Positions 1 to 5,693 of a stretch of 5,693 bases of DNA are shown in pieces (the stretch's first letter is position 1; each line of letters begins with the position of its first letter). Both the position numbers and the translations under genes were made by a program. The notes under the pieces are model-generated. The model ran no database searches. It was not told the DNA's origin and worked only from the letters and a program-made list of their open reading frames with translations. This DNA is from Desulfobacula sp. (lineage in GTDB: Bacteria > Desulfobacterota > Desulfobacteria > Desulfobacterales > Desulfobacteraceae): assembly GCA_027858355.1 (NCBI GenBank), contig JAQICW010000125.1, forward strand, positions 1-5,693, in the 5' to 3' direction.

Positions 1-1180
1 TCTTTTGGGTGTTTTGGAGCTTTCTTACAAGCATGGTAGAACCCACTGGAAACATGGCGGTATTGTCGGTGTTTTCGGTTATGGCGGCGGTGTTATCGGC
101 AGATATTGTGATCAGCCGGTAATGTTCCCTGGTGTACAGCATTTCCATACAATGCGTGTAGCCCAGCCTGCTGGTAAATACTATACAAGCGATTATTTAA
201 GACAGTTGACCAAACTCTGGGACTTCAGAGGTTCCGGTGTAACTAACATGCATGGGGCAACGGGTGATATAGTTCTTCTTGGTACCACCACTCCTCAGCT
301 TGAAGAAGTCTTCTGGACATTGACCCATGATATGGGCCAGGATCTTGGCGGATCAGGCTCCAACCTGAGAACACCTGCTGACTGCCTTGGCAGCTCCAGA
401 TGTGAATATTCATGCTATGATACAAATGCACTGGTTCACTTCATGACTAATGAATATCAGGATGAGCTTCACAGACCGGCTTTCCCATACAAGTTTAAAT
501 TTAAATTTGATGGTTGCCCCAACTGCTGCGTTGCATCTATTGCTCGTTCTGACATGTCTTTTATCGGTACATGGAGAGACAATATCAGGATTGATCAGGA
601 TGCTGTCAACAAATATGTTGAAAATGATGCAGCATATCCTTCCAATGCTGGTGCGCATAAAGGACGCGACTGGGGCCCATTTGACCTTGAAAAAGAAGTT
701 TTGGGTCTGTGTCCCACAAAATGCATGAAGTTTGAAAATAAAAAACTTTTTATTGACGATGCCAATTGTACCCGCTGCATGCATTGTATCAATGTAATGC
801 CAAGAGCCCTTAAAATCGGTAAAGATACAGGTTGTTCAATTCTTTGTGGTGCAAAGGCTCCGATTCTTGATGGTGCTCAGATGGGTTCTCTCCTTGTTCC
901 TTTTATTGAAGTTAATCCTGACAATGATTACGAAGCACTCACAGAAGTCGTTGAAAATGTTTGGGACTGGTGGATGGAAGAAGGTAAAAACCGTGAAAGA
1001 CTTGGTGAACTGATTATGCGTCAGGGATTCCAGAAGCTTCTTGAAGTAACTGGTATCAAGGCAGTACCGCAGCACGTACAATATCCGAGAACCAACCCCT
1101 ATATCTTCTGGAAAGAGGATGAGGTTGAAGGCGGCTGGGAACGTGACGTTGACGAATACAGAAAACACCATCTTAGATAA
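1..1180 (+). CDS. dsrA: Dissimilatory sulfite reductase alpha subunit DsrA, 5'-truncated by the window edge
   Basis: DsrA pairs with DsrB in the cytoplasmic enzyme that reduces sulfite in the last step of sulfate respiration. The reading frame is open to the left edge, so the start lies outside; about 45-50 N-terminal residues are missing compared with the roughly 437-residue family length. Numbering from the TTG at base 5, the siroheme/[4Fe-4S] cysteines are Cys127 and Cys133 (C-x5-C in DCLGSSRC) and Cys171 and Cys175 (C-x3-C in GCPNCC). The segment KFKFKFDG just before the second pair is a family hallmark. The inserted ferredoxin domain follows, with CPTKC (236-240) and CTRCMHC (255-261). 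The end, KNRERLGE to EYRKHHLR, matches DsrA closely. The second cysteine pair contains an extra Cys (CPNCC where CPNGC is common). dsrB follows after 15 bases, so the two are surely cotranscribed. Identification is firm; the promoter and start cannot be seen. Confidence 0.98.
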   Translation, partial: LLGVLELSYKHGRTHWKHGGIVGVFGYGGGVIGRYCDQPVMFPGVQHFHTMRVAQPAGKYYTSDYLRQLTKLWDFRGSGVTNMHGATGDIVLLGTTTPQLEEVFWTLTHDMGQDLGGSGSNLRTPADCLGSSRCEYSCYDTNALVHFMTNEYQDELHRPAFPYKFKFKFDGCPNCCVASIARSDMSFIGTWRDNIRIDQDAVNKYVENDAAYPSNAGAHKGRDWGPFDLEKEVLGLCPTKCMKFENKKLFIDDANCTRCMHCINVMPRALKIGKDTGCSILCGAKAPILDGAQMGSLLVPFIEVNPDNDYEALTEVVENVWDWWMEEGKNRERLGELIMRQGFQKLLEVTGIKAVPQHVQYPRTNPYIFWKEDEVEGGWERDVDEYRKHHLR

Positions 1181-1183
1181 AAA

Positions 1184-1188
1184 GGGAG
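1184..1188 (+). promoter_or_regulatory. Ribosome binding site of dsrB
   Basis: GGGAG lies 7 bases before the ATG at 1196, inside the 15-base dsrA-dsrB gap. It supports this start, and the encoded N-terminus [10 protein letters not shown] matches the DsrB N-terminus of known enzymes. Confidence 0.8.
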
Positions 1189-1195
1189 AATTATA

Positions 1196-2344
1196 ATGGC
1201 ATTTATTTCTACTGGTTATAATCCAGCCAAACCGATGGAAAACAGAATTTCAGACATCGGTCCGAAAGACTATAATGAGTTTTATCCTCCTGTGATTGCT
1301 AAAAACAAAGGCAAATGGTCTCACCATGAAATCCTTGAGCCAGGCGTTCTTGTTCATGTTGCAGACTCAGGAGACGAAGTATATACAGTACGAGTTGGTG
1401 GCTGTCGTTTGATGACTACCACTCATATTAATGAAATCTGTGAAATTGCAGACAAATATTGTGACGGGCACCTTCGTTTTACCACCCGTAATAATATTGA
1501 ATTCATGGTTGACTCAAAAGATAAGGTAGAGCCCCTGAAAAACGATCTGGCTTCCAGAAAATTTCCTGGCGGTTCCTTGAAATTCCCCATTGGCGGAACA
1601 GGAGCCGGCGTAACCAATATCGTTCATACCCAGGGCTGGATCCATTGCCATACTCCGGCAACAGATGCCTCGGGTACTGTAAAGGCAACAATGGATGTAT
1701 TGTTTGATGACTTCCAGCAAATGAAGCTTCCGGCCCAGCTGAGAGTTTCCATGGCATGCTGCCTGAATATGTGCGGTGCTGTTCATTGTTCTGATATTGC
1801 TATTCTTGGATATCACAGAAAACCACCCATGCTGGATCATGAATACCTTGACAAATTCTGCGAAATACCCCTGGCTATTGCAGCCTGCCCGACAGCCGCT
1901 ATCAAACCGTCCAAGATTAAGCTTGCCAACGGTACAGAAGTTAAATCTGTGGAAGTTAAAAACGAAAGATGCATGTATTGTGGTAATTGTTACACCATGT
2001 GTCCTTCCATGCCTCTTGCGGACACTGAAGGTGATGGTATAGTTCTCATGGCAGGTGGTAAAGTTTCCAACAGAATTTCCGATCCGAAATTTTCTAAAGT
2101 TGTTGTGGCCTTTCTACCCAATGAGATGCCAAGATGGCCTTCCATGACAAAGGCGATCAGTCAGATGGTTAATGCATATTCCAATGGTGCGAATAAGTAT
2201 GAACGTCTGGGAGACTGGGCAGAAAGAATCGGATGGGAAAAATTCTTTGAAGTTTGTGAGCTTGAGTTTACCCATCACCTTATTGATGATTTCCGTCAGC
2301 AGGCATACATGAGCTGGCGGCAATCAACTCAGTTCAAGTTCTAA
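1196..2344 (+). CDS. dsrB: Dissimilatory sulfite reductase beta subunit DsrB
   Basis: DsrB is the second subunit of the cytoplasmic DsrAB sulfite reductase and, in solved structures, carries the catalytically active siroheme site. The protein has 382 residues, essentially full family length (about 381 in Desulfovibrio). Visible ligands of the siroheme-coupled [4Fe-4S] cluster are Cys151 (HCHTPATD) and Cys188, Cys189 and Cys193 ([12 protein letters not shown]). The ferredoxin domain has Cys231 (ACPTAA) and [12 protein letters not shown] (259-270), enough for its own [4Fe-4S] cluster. The conserved stretches RFTTRNN (94-100), [14 protein letters not shown] (125-138) and the C-terminal WRQSTQFKF are intact. 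No frameshift or missing key residue is seen. It is coupled to dsrA by a 15-base gap and followed by a 102-base gap with a hairpin before dsrD. Identification is essentially certain. Confidence 0.99.
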   Translation: MAFISTGYNPAKPMENRISDIGPKDYNEFYPPVIAKNKGKWSHHEILEPGVLVHVADSGDEVYTVRVGGCRLMTTTHINEICEIADKYCDGHLRFTTRNNIEFMVDSKDKVEPLKNDLASRKFPGGSLKFPIGGTGAGVTNIVHTQGWIHCHTPATDASGTVKATMDVLFDDFQQMKLPAQLRVSMACCLNMCGAVHCSDIAILGYHRKPPMLDHEYLDKFCEIPLAIAACPTAAIKPSKIKLANGTEVKSVEVKNERCMYCGNCYTMCPSMPLADTEGDGIVLMAGGKVSNRISDPKFSKVVVAFLPNEMPRWPSMTKAISQMVNAYSNGANKYERLGDWAERIGWEKFFEVCELEFTHHLIDDFRQQAYMSWRQSTQFKF

Positions 2345-2387
2345 TATACTTCGTTTATTGAGCTTTACCTGTTAAATACTATGATAA

Positions 2388-2416
2388 AGCCGGAGTGCAC
2401 TTCGTGTACTTCGGCT
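2388..2416 (+). other. Strong intercistronic hairpin between dsrB and dsrD
   Basis: Bases 2388-2400 (AGCCGGAGTGCAC) pair with 2404-2416 (GTGTACTTCGGCT) across the three-base loop TTC. This gives 13 consecutive pairs, two of them G-U as RNA. GAT at 2383-2385 and ATC at 2418-2420 could extend it beyond a small internal loop. No run of T follows directly, so it is not a classical intrinsic terminator. It ends 19 bases before the dsrD ribosome binding site. A 3'-end stabiliser, processing site or partial terminator for dsrAB mRNA is plausible; which one is inference. Confidence 0.65.
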
Positions 2417-2435
2417 CATCCATTTTGATTTCAAA

Positions 2436-2439
2436 GGAG
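2436..2439 (+). promoter_or_regulatory. Ribosome binding site that decides the dsrD start
   Basis: GGAG (within AAAGGAG, 2433-2439) lies 7 bases before the ATG at 2447 but only 1 base before the in-frame ATG at 2441. The spacing favours 2447 as the true start of dsrD. Confidence 0.75.
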
Positions 2440-2446
2440 TATGACA

Positions 2447-2704
2447 ATGAGTGAACTTCTTGATAATAAGGAAGCAGCAGTCAAAGCAGTCGTGGATTGG
2501 ATAAACAAAAAGTCCAAGACCAAAACCAAGTTCTATTTTAATGATTTCTCGAAAGTTTTCCCGGATGACAAGCCAAGGGCTATTAAAAAAGTTATTACTA
2601 AAATGGTTCAAGATGAAGTGCTTGAATACTGGTCTTCGGGCAGTACAACCATGTATGGTCTCAAGGGCGGTGGTATCCAGCACTCGTCTGAAAACGAAGA
2701 GTAA
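2447..2704 (+). CDS. dsrD: DsrD, small winged-helix activator of DsrAB
   Basis: The 85-residue product matches DsrD across its length, with the diagnostic core KFYFNDF (28-34), a helix around RAIKKVITKMV (44-54) and the highly conserved DEVLEYWSSGSTTMYGLKG (56-74). The Desulfovibrio protein is about 78 residues; this one has a few extra residues at the N-terminus. The family folds as a winged helix, which first suggested nucleic acid binding, but DsrD has been reported to act as an allosteric activator of sulfite reduction by DsrAB. It has no cysteine and no signal peptide, so it is cofactor-free and cytoplasmic. The start at 2447 is preferred to the in-frame ATG at 2441 because of ribosome binding site spacing. 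The short tail after residue 74 (GGIQHSSENEE) is polar and probably disordered. dsrD marks reductive-type dsr loci, which supports a sulfate or sulfite reducer. Confidence 0.96.
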   Translation: MSELLDNKEAAVKAVVDWINKKSKTKTKFYFNDFSKVFPDDKPRAIKKVITKMVQDEVLEYWSSGSTTMYGLKGGGIQHSSENEE

Positions 2705-2707
2705 GGA

Positions 2708-2721
2708 TAAGGCAAGCCTTA
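2708..2721 (+). promoter_or_regulatory. Small hairpin in the dsrD-dsrN gap overlapping the only Shine-Dalgarno-like sequence
   Basis: TAAGGCAAGCCTTA can fold as TAAGG paired with CCTTA around the loop CAAG. The AAGG in the left arm is one of two weak Shine-Dalgarno-like sequences before the amidase ATG at 2731, and it stands 18 bases away, too far for normal use. When folded, the hairpin ends 9 bases before the ATG. A role in translational coupling to dsrD is inference. Confidence 0.35.
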
Positions 2722-2730
2722 CATTTATCC

Positions 2731-4149
2731 ATGCAAAAGGCTGCTAAAAAGGTTCCGGGAATTATTATTGCCGGCCTCAGGGGTGGATCTGGCAAGACAA
2801 TTGTCTCCCTGGGGATCACTGCTGCATGGAAAGAAAACGGACTTAAGGTCTCTCCATTTAAAAAGGGACCTGACTATATTGACGCCGGCTGGCTTTCAAA
2901 GGCAGCCGGACGTCCTTGTTATAATCTGGACACCTTTCTGTGTACCCCTCCAATTGTTAGACAATCCTATCAGGAAAATTCAAGACATTGTGATATAGCC
3001 GTTGTTGAAGGCAACCGGGGTCTTTATGACGGCATTGATACAGATGGATCCACTTCAACCGCCGAGCTCGCAAAACTCTTAAACCTTCCTGTTTTACTGG
3101 TACTGGATTGTACCAAAAGCACTCGTACAATGGCAGCATTGCTTATGGGATGCATGAACTTTGATCCTGATGTCAATATCTGCGGTGTTATTCTTAACCA
3201 GGTAGCCGGGAAAAGACATGAAGGAAAAGTCAGGGTCAATATAGAAAAATTTTGTAATATCCCCGTGTTTGGGGCTGTTCCAAAGTTAAAGGCCCAGGAT
3301 TTTCCTGAAAGACACATGGGGCTTGTTACGTCGGAGGAACACGCCTTTTCTGATCAGGCGATTGCTGCTACCACCAAAGTTGCCAGAGATAATATAGATC
3401 TGGATGCACTCTATAAGGCTGTAACCTTTGAATGCCACAGCACTGATCCCAATGTGCTAACACAAATTAATTTTTCAGAAGTTAAACTCACTGAACCAGA
3501 ACCTGTTACAATCGGTATTATAATGGACTCTGCGTTTCAATTTTATTATCCGGACAATATTGATGCTTTAGAAAAACTGGGCGCTAAAATTGTTTTTATA
3601 AGCCCCTTGCTAGAAGAAAGCATACCAGAAGTTCATGCCATCTATATGGGAGGTGGTTTTCCTGAAACCCATGCGCCTCAGCTTGCGCAAAATATTGCAT
3701 TTAGGGAAAATTTGAGAAGATTATCTAAAAAAGGACTTCCCATTTATGCTGAATGCGGGGGCTTGATATTTCTGGGTACAAGCATCCGGTTGAGGGATAA
3801 AGAATATCCCATGTCCGGAATTCTCCCCATTAAATTCGGGCTTTCAAAACGGCCACAAGGACACGGATACACCAAGGTTGCGGTTGTTAATGAGAATCCC
3901 TTTTTCAAATTGGGTGAAACCCTAAAGGGTCACGAATTCCGATATTCCAGTATCCTGGAGATTGATTATCAGGACCCTGAAATGGCCTTTAAAATGGAAC
4001 GGGGCAAAGGTATTCTCGATAAAAAGGATGGTTTTTTCAAACAAAATACTTTTGGGACCTACACCCATATTCACGCACTGGGCAGCCCTTCCTGGGCACC
4101 TGCGCTGGTCAAAAAGGCAAGAGAGTTCAAAGCGTCTTTATCCAAATAA
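2731..4149 (+). CDS. dsrN: CbiA/CobB-family a,c-diamide synthase, DsrN type (siroheme amidation)
   Basis: Glutamine-dependent, ATP-using amidase of the cobyrinic acid a,c-diamide synthase family, 472 residues, about the usual length. The N-terminal ATPase domain has the P-loop GLRGGSGKT (15-23), PFKKGPDYIDAGW (42-54) and VVEGNRGLYDG (91-101). The C-terminal class I glutamine amidotransferase domain has GGGFPE (307-312), the nucleophile Cys342 in AECGG, GHEFRYS (400-406) and the late YTHIHA motif (444-449) with the expected catalytic His. Its place directly after dsrABD argues for the DsrN role proposed in other dsr loci: amidating the siroheme-type group of DsrAB. The related CfbB acts on Ni-sirohydrochlorin, so such a substrate is chemically reasonable. 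A true cobalamin-pathway CbiA cannot be excluded. ATG 2731 is the only usable start, because the frame is closed by TGA at 2689-2691; the ribosome binding site is weak, so coupling to dsrD is likely. Confidence 0.9.
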   Translation: MQKAAKKVPGIIIAGLRGGSGKTIVSLGITAAWKENGLKVSPFKKGPDYIDAGWLSKAAGRPCYNLDTFLCTPPIVRQSYQENSRHCDIAVVEGNRGLYDGIDTDGSTSTAELAKLLNLPVLLVLDCTKSTRTMAALLMGCMNFDPDVNICGVILNQVAGKRHEGKVRVNIEKFCNIPVFGAVPKLKAQDFPERHMGLVTSEEHAFSDQAIAATTKVARDNIDLDALYKAVTFECHSTDPNVLTQINFSEVKLTEPEPVTIGIIMDSAFQFYYPDNIDALEKLGAKIVFISPLLEESIPEVHAIYMGGGFPETHAPQLAQNIAFRENLRRLSKKGLPIYAECGGLIFLGTSIRLRDKEYPMSGILPIKFGLSKRPQGHGYTKVAVVNENPFFKLGETLKGHEFRYSSILEIDYQDPEMAFKMERGKGILDKKDGFFKQNTFGTYTHIHALGSPSWAPALVKKAREFKASLSK

Positions 4150-4178
4150 AAAATCAAATCAATAAAAATTTTCAAAAA

Positions 4179-4213
4179 AAAAGAGGTTTTCCCAATTTTG
4201 GAAAACCTCTTTT
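4179..4213. terminator. Bidirectional intrinsic terminator between convergent dsrN and the cytochrome gene
   Basis: Bases 4179-4192 (AAAAGAGGTTTTCC) pair perfectly with 4200-4213 (GGAAAACCTCTTTT), a 14-bp stem around a 7-base loop. The plus-strand transcript ends the stem in four U. On the minus strand the stem runs into nine consecutive U (complement of the A run 4174-4182), so termination should be stronger for the minus-strand cytochrome transcript. The hairpin begins 30 bases after the dsrN stop and lies 29 bases beyond the stop of the cytochrome gene. Confidence 0.92.
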
Positions 4214-4241
4214 AAAGCAAAAAAATGTTTTTATAAAACGA

Positions 4242-4709
4242 TTATTTATTCCTTAGGTGGCATTTTGTGCAGCTAGTGGGTGCAGGGCCTTTTCTCCCTT
4301 TAGGATCACCAGCTTTGATATTGACCTCTTTATGACAATCAACACAGTTTCCGTGCATGGCGTTTTCAAGTATCATGATGTCTTTTCTCTTTTCCCTGTC
4401 TTTGGGTTTTTCCAGTTGTGTATGGCATTCCACACATTTTTCGACATCATCCCCTATTTTAAGATCACTTAAGGCTTCATTGTTCTCATCATGATGACAT
4501 TCACCACAGGAGATTTTGTATTCTTCATTGTGTTTTTTGTGGTTGAATTCAATGAATTTGTATTTAGGGGGTTTTTTTGTTCGTTTTTTGTATTGATTAT
4601 AGTCCATTGTAATAGTCTCAGGAACATCTGTTCCAGCATAAAGACCTGTTGTAACAAAAATCACGGCAATGCCTGCCGCCAAAAAAAGAGTCAGCAATTT
4701 TTTGTTCAT
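4242..4709 (-). CDS. Secreted tetraheme cytochrome c3-type protein
   Basis: A 155-residue periplasmic electron carrier of the class III (c3-like) type. Residues 1-25 form a Sec signal peptide: MNKK, a hydrophobic core LLTLFLAAGIAVIFVTTG, and a likely cut after LYA. Four CxxCH heme sites follow: Cys68-Cys71-His72, Cys92-Cys95-His96, Cys122-Cys125-His126 and Cys147-Cys150-His151. The other histidines are His57 and His60 (FNHKKH), His73 (CHH) and His119 (AMHGNC). The protein has exactly eight histidines, just enough for four bis-histidine hemes, and their order fits the c3 fold. All sites are CxxCH; the CxxxxCH spacing common at two hemes of the classic Desulfovibrio c3 is absent. The mature chain is lysine-rich, as in soluble c3 proteins that exchange electrons with hydrogenases. 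AAAGGAG (complement of 4721-4727) precedes the start. The physiological partner is unknown. Confidence 0.92.
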   Translation of the reverse strand: MNKKLLTLFLAAGIAVIFVTTGLYAGTDVPETITMDYNQYKKRTKKPPKYKFIEFNHKKHNEEYKISCGECHHDENNEALSDLKIGDDVEKCVECHTQLEKPKDREKRKDIMILENAMHGNCVDCHKEVNIKAGDPKGRKGPAPTSCTKCHLRNK

Positions 4710-4720
4710 AATCTATTTTG

Positions 4721-4727
4721 CTCCTTT
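4721..4727 (-). promoter_or_regulatory. Ribosome binding site of the tetraheme cytochrome gene
   Basis: Read on the minus strand this is AAAGGAG, ending 11 bases before the ATG at 4709-4707. The spacing is slightly long but there is no better candidate, and this start gives a complete signal peptide. Confidence 0.65.
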
Positions 4728-4750
4728 ATTCATTAAGAATTTATTTTGCC

Positions 4751-4779
4751 TTTATACCAGTGCTATTTCCATATCACCG
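4751..4779 (-). promoter_or_regulatory. Possible extended -10 promoter of the cytochrome gene
   Basis: On the minus strand TGGTATAAA (complement of 4751-4759) matches an extended -10 element (TGn followed by TATAAA against the TATAAT consensus). Seventeen bases further upstream stands CGGTGA, a poor -35. This would give a leader of roughly 35 bases before the cytochrome ATG. It is judged by eye only; a chance match in AT-rich DNA is quite possible. Confidence 0.3.
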
Positions 4780-4819
4780 GTTGTTTCCTTAAAATTTCAA
4801 TTAAATTTTTACACCCAAA

Positions 4820-4839
4820 AGTGTTGAAAAGTCAACACT
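4820..4839 (-). terminator. Hairpin downstream of tatC, possible weak terminator
   Basis: AGTGTTGA (4820-4827) and TCAACACT (4832-4839) form a perfect 8-bp stem with a 4-base loop. Read on the minus strand, the tatC transcript would pass through it about 20 bases after the stop and then meet TTTTGGGTG, a short and interrupted U-tract. A weak terminator for tatC that separates it from the cytochrome gene is the simplest reading. Confidence 0.5.
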
Positions 4840-4841
4840 AA

Positions 4842-4856
4842 AAACCTGTCAGGTTT
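4842..4856. repeat. Inverted repeat directly after tatC
   Basis: AAACCTGTCAGGTTT is a perfect palindrome around a single central base, ending 4 bases from the tatC stop codon. As RNA it would give 6 pairs with a 3-base loop. It stands beside the 4820-4839 hairpin, so the two could act together at the tatC mRNA 3' end; a protein-binding site is also possible. No function can be assigned. Confidence 0.4.
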
Positions 4857-4860
4857 ATGA

Positions 4861-5685
4861 CTATTCTTCCTTGGTTTTTGTGTCTTTCTGTGAAGCGATA
4901 TCTTCTCCTTCTTCAAGGTCTTCATCATCAAGGTCTTCATCATCTTCAACTTCTTCGGCCTTTTTTTTCCCAAATACCCTGGCACCGATGATGCTGATTT
5001 CATAAAGAACCATCAGTGGCAGGGCCATCATGATCTGGGTGATGACATCGGGAGGTGTTATAATTGCTGCACCAACAAAGAAAAGCAAGAGCGCATATTT
5101 CCTGTTCTTTTTTAAAAAAGCAACATTAACCAGCCCCATTCTGGCCATAAAGGTTAAAACCAGGGGCAGTTCAAAAACAAATCCAAAGGCCAGAAGCATT
5201 TTTGAGGAAAATGAAAGATATTCCTTCATGGATGGCATGGCATGGATGGTTTCCGTGGCAAATCCTAAAAAGAATTTAAATCCATAGGGAAAAACAATAA
5301 AATATCCAAAAGACGAGCCAACAAAAAAGAAGAAAACCGAAAGAATTACAATGGGTATAATATATTTTTTTTCAGTTCTGTAAAGGCCGGGAGATACAAA
5401 CATCCAGAATTCATAAAAAAGGACAGGGGTTGCCAGAATAATCCCCGTGAGCAGAGATACTTTAAGATAGGTAAAAAAGGCTTCAGGAAGCCCTGTGAAA
5501 ATCATCTTGGCGTTTCCATCTTCACCCATGGCAGTGACCAGGGGGGCGTTCAAAATTTCAAATAATTTTTCTTTAAAAGAATAAGCGGCCACAAAACCGA
5601 TAGCGACAGCAATAAAGGAACGGACCAGTCTGTCTCTCAACTCACCCAAATGTTCTGTAAAAGGGCTTTTGCCTTGTTTGCTCAT
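4861..5685 (-). CDS. tatC: Twin-arginine translocase subunit TatC
   Basis: TatC is the inner-membrane receptor for twin-arginine signal peptides and the core of the Tat export channel for folded proteins. The 274-residue protein has the conserved N-terminal EHLGELRDRL (11-20) with Glu15, the periplasmic-loop motif SPGLYRTEKK (98-107) with Glu105, FELP (171-174) with Glu172, and ITPPD (209-213). Six membrane segments can be drawn at about 20-38, 70-95, 107-134, 155-180, 196-211 and 213-236. It exceeds E. coli TatC (258) mainly through a charged tail: residues 243-262 are almost all Asp or Glu and contain a duplicated DDEDL. The ATG at 5685 sits 8 bases from the window edge, so its ribosome binding site is not visible; the N-terminus fits the family. 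Partners TatA and TatB are not in the window and may lie upstream. Folded, cofactor-loaded enzymes such as hydrogenases are typical substrates in these bacteria. Confidence 0.97.
   Translation of the reverse strand: MSKQGKSPFTEHLGELRDRLVRSFIAVAIGFVAAYSFKEKLFEILNAPLVTAMGEDGNAKMIFTGLPEAFFTYLKVSLLTGIILATPVLFYEFWMFVSPGLYRTEKKYIIPIVILSVFFFFVGSSFGYFIVFPYGFKFFLGFATETIHAMPSMKEYLSFSSKMLLAFGFVFELPLVLTFMARMGLVNVAFLKKNRKYALLLFFVGAAIITPPDVITQIMMALPLMVLYEISIIGARVFGKKKAEEVEDDEDLDDEDLEEGEDIASQKDTKTKEE
4914..4943. repeat. Exact 15-bp tandem duplication in the tatC tail
   Basis: CAAGGTCTTCATCAT occurs twice head to tail (4914-4928 and 4929-4943) with no mismatch. Because the unit is a multiple of three it keeps the frame and encodes a repeated DDEDL in the acidic C-terminal tail of TatC. 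An in-frame slippage duplication is the likely origin. Confidence 0.85.
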
Positions 5686-5693
5686 TATTTATC

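Noticed and set aside
493..509. Repeated TTTAAA-type low-complexity sequence in dsrA that looks like an AT-rich repeat or site
   Set aside because: It simply encodes the conserved KFKFKFDG segment of DsrA, using AAA/AAG and TTT codons.
243..1171. Several open frames on the minus strand and in other plus frames inside dsrA (for example 410-784 minus, 450-728 plus, 836-1171 minus)
   Set aside because: They lie inside a firmly identified dsrA, their translations resemble no protein family, and none has a convincing ribosome binding site.
1423..2323. Open frames inside dsrB on both strands (for example 1514-1840 minus, 1776-2042 plus, 2114-2323 minus)
   Set aside because: They are shadows of the strongly conserved dsrB frame and show no domain or motif of their own.
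2372..2683. A 103-residue open frame on the minus strand opposite dsrD
   Set aside because: It covers dsrD almost exactly and crosses the hairpin. dsrD is the clear family match, so this is a shadow.
4491..4736. An 81-residue plus-strand open frame rich in Phe and Val opposite the cytochrome gene
   Set aside because: The Phe-rich composition is the reverse reading of Lys- and Glu-rich cytochrome codons. The four CxxCH sites and signal peptide on the minus strand settle the coding strand.
1..5693. Search by eye for tRNA or rRNA genes, CRISPR arrays, insertion sequences, attachment sites and phage genes
   Set aside because: No spaced direct repeats, transposase motifs, terminal inverted repeats or tRNA-like cloverleaf were seen. 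Nearly all bases belong to well-identified core metabolism and export genes.

Overview
The window comes from a dissimilatory sulfate- or sulfite-reducing bacterium. The DsrA and DsrB sequences, the presence of dsrD (a marker of the reductive type of dsr locus), the absence of sulfur-oxidiser dsr genes such as dsrEFH next to dsrAB, the moderately AT-rich DNA and a periplasmic multiheme cytochrome c all fit a member of the Desulfobacteraceae or a close relative. The genus cannot be fixed from the sequence alone.

Layout. Bases 1-4149 on the plus strand are one co-directional dsr cluster: dsrA (5' end cut off by the window), dsrB, dsrD and a CbiA/CobB-type amidase that corresponds to dsrN of other dsr loci. 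dsrA and dsrB are 15 bases apart, and dsrD and the amidase gene are 26 bases apart. The 102-base dsrB-dsrD gap carries a strong hairpin without a U-tract. A long perfect hairpin at 4179-4213 lies between the convergent ends of the dsr cluster and a minus-strand gene, and can terminate both. On the minus strand, read right to left, are tatC (5685-4861), a 151-base gap with two small hairpins and a possible promoter, and a secreted tetraheme cytochrome c3-type protein (4709-4242). No stretch longer than 300 bases lacks a gene.

How the genes work together. DsrAB is the cytoplasmic siroheme sulfite reductase. DsrD is a small winged-helix protein reported to activate DsrAB allosterically. The DsrN-type amidase probably amidates the siroheme-type prosthetic group of DsrAB. 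The tetraheme cytochrome would carry electrons in the periplasm. TatC is the receptor and core subunit of the Tat translocase, which exports folded cofactor-containing enzymes such as periplasmic hydrogenases and formate dehydrogenases. The link between these two minus-strand genes and the dsr cluster is proximity only.

Novelty. I found no convincing undescribed system. The best leads are modest: the dsrB-dsrD hairpin, the sequence features of the dsr-linked amidase and its unusual translation start, the convergent single c3-type gene, and an exact 15-bp tandem duplication coding the acidic tail of TatC.
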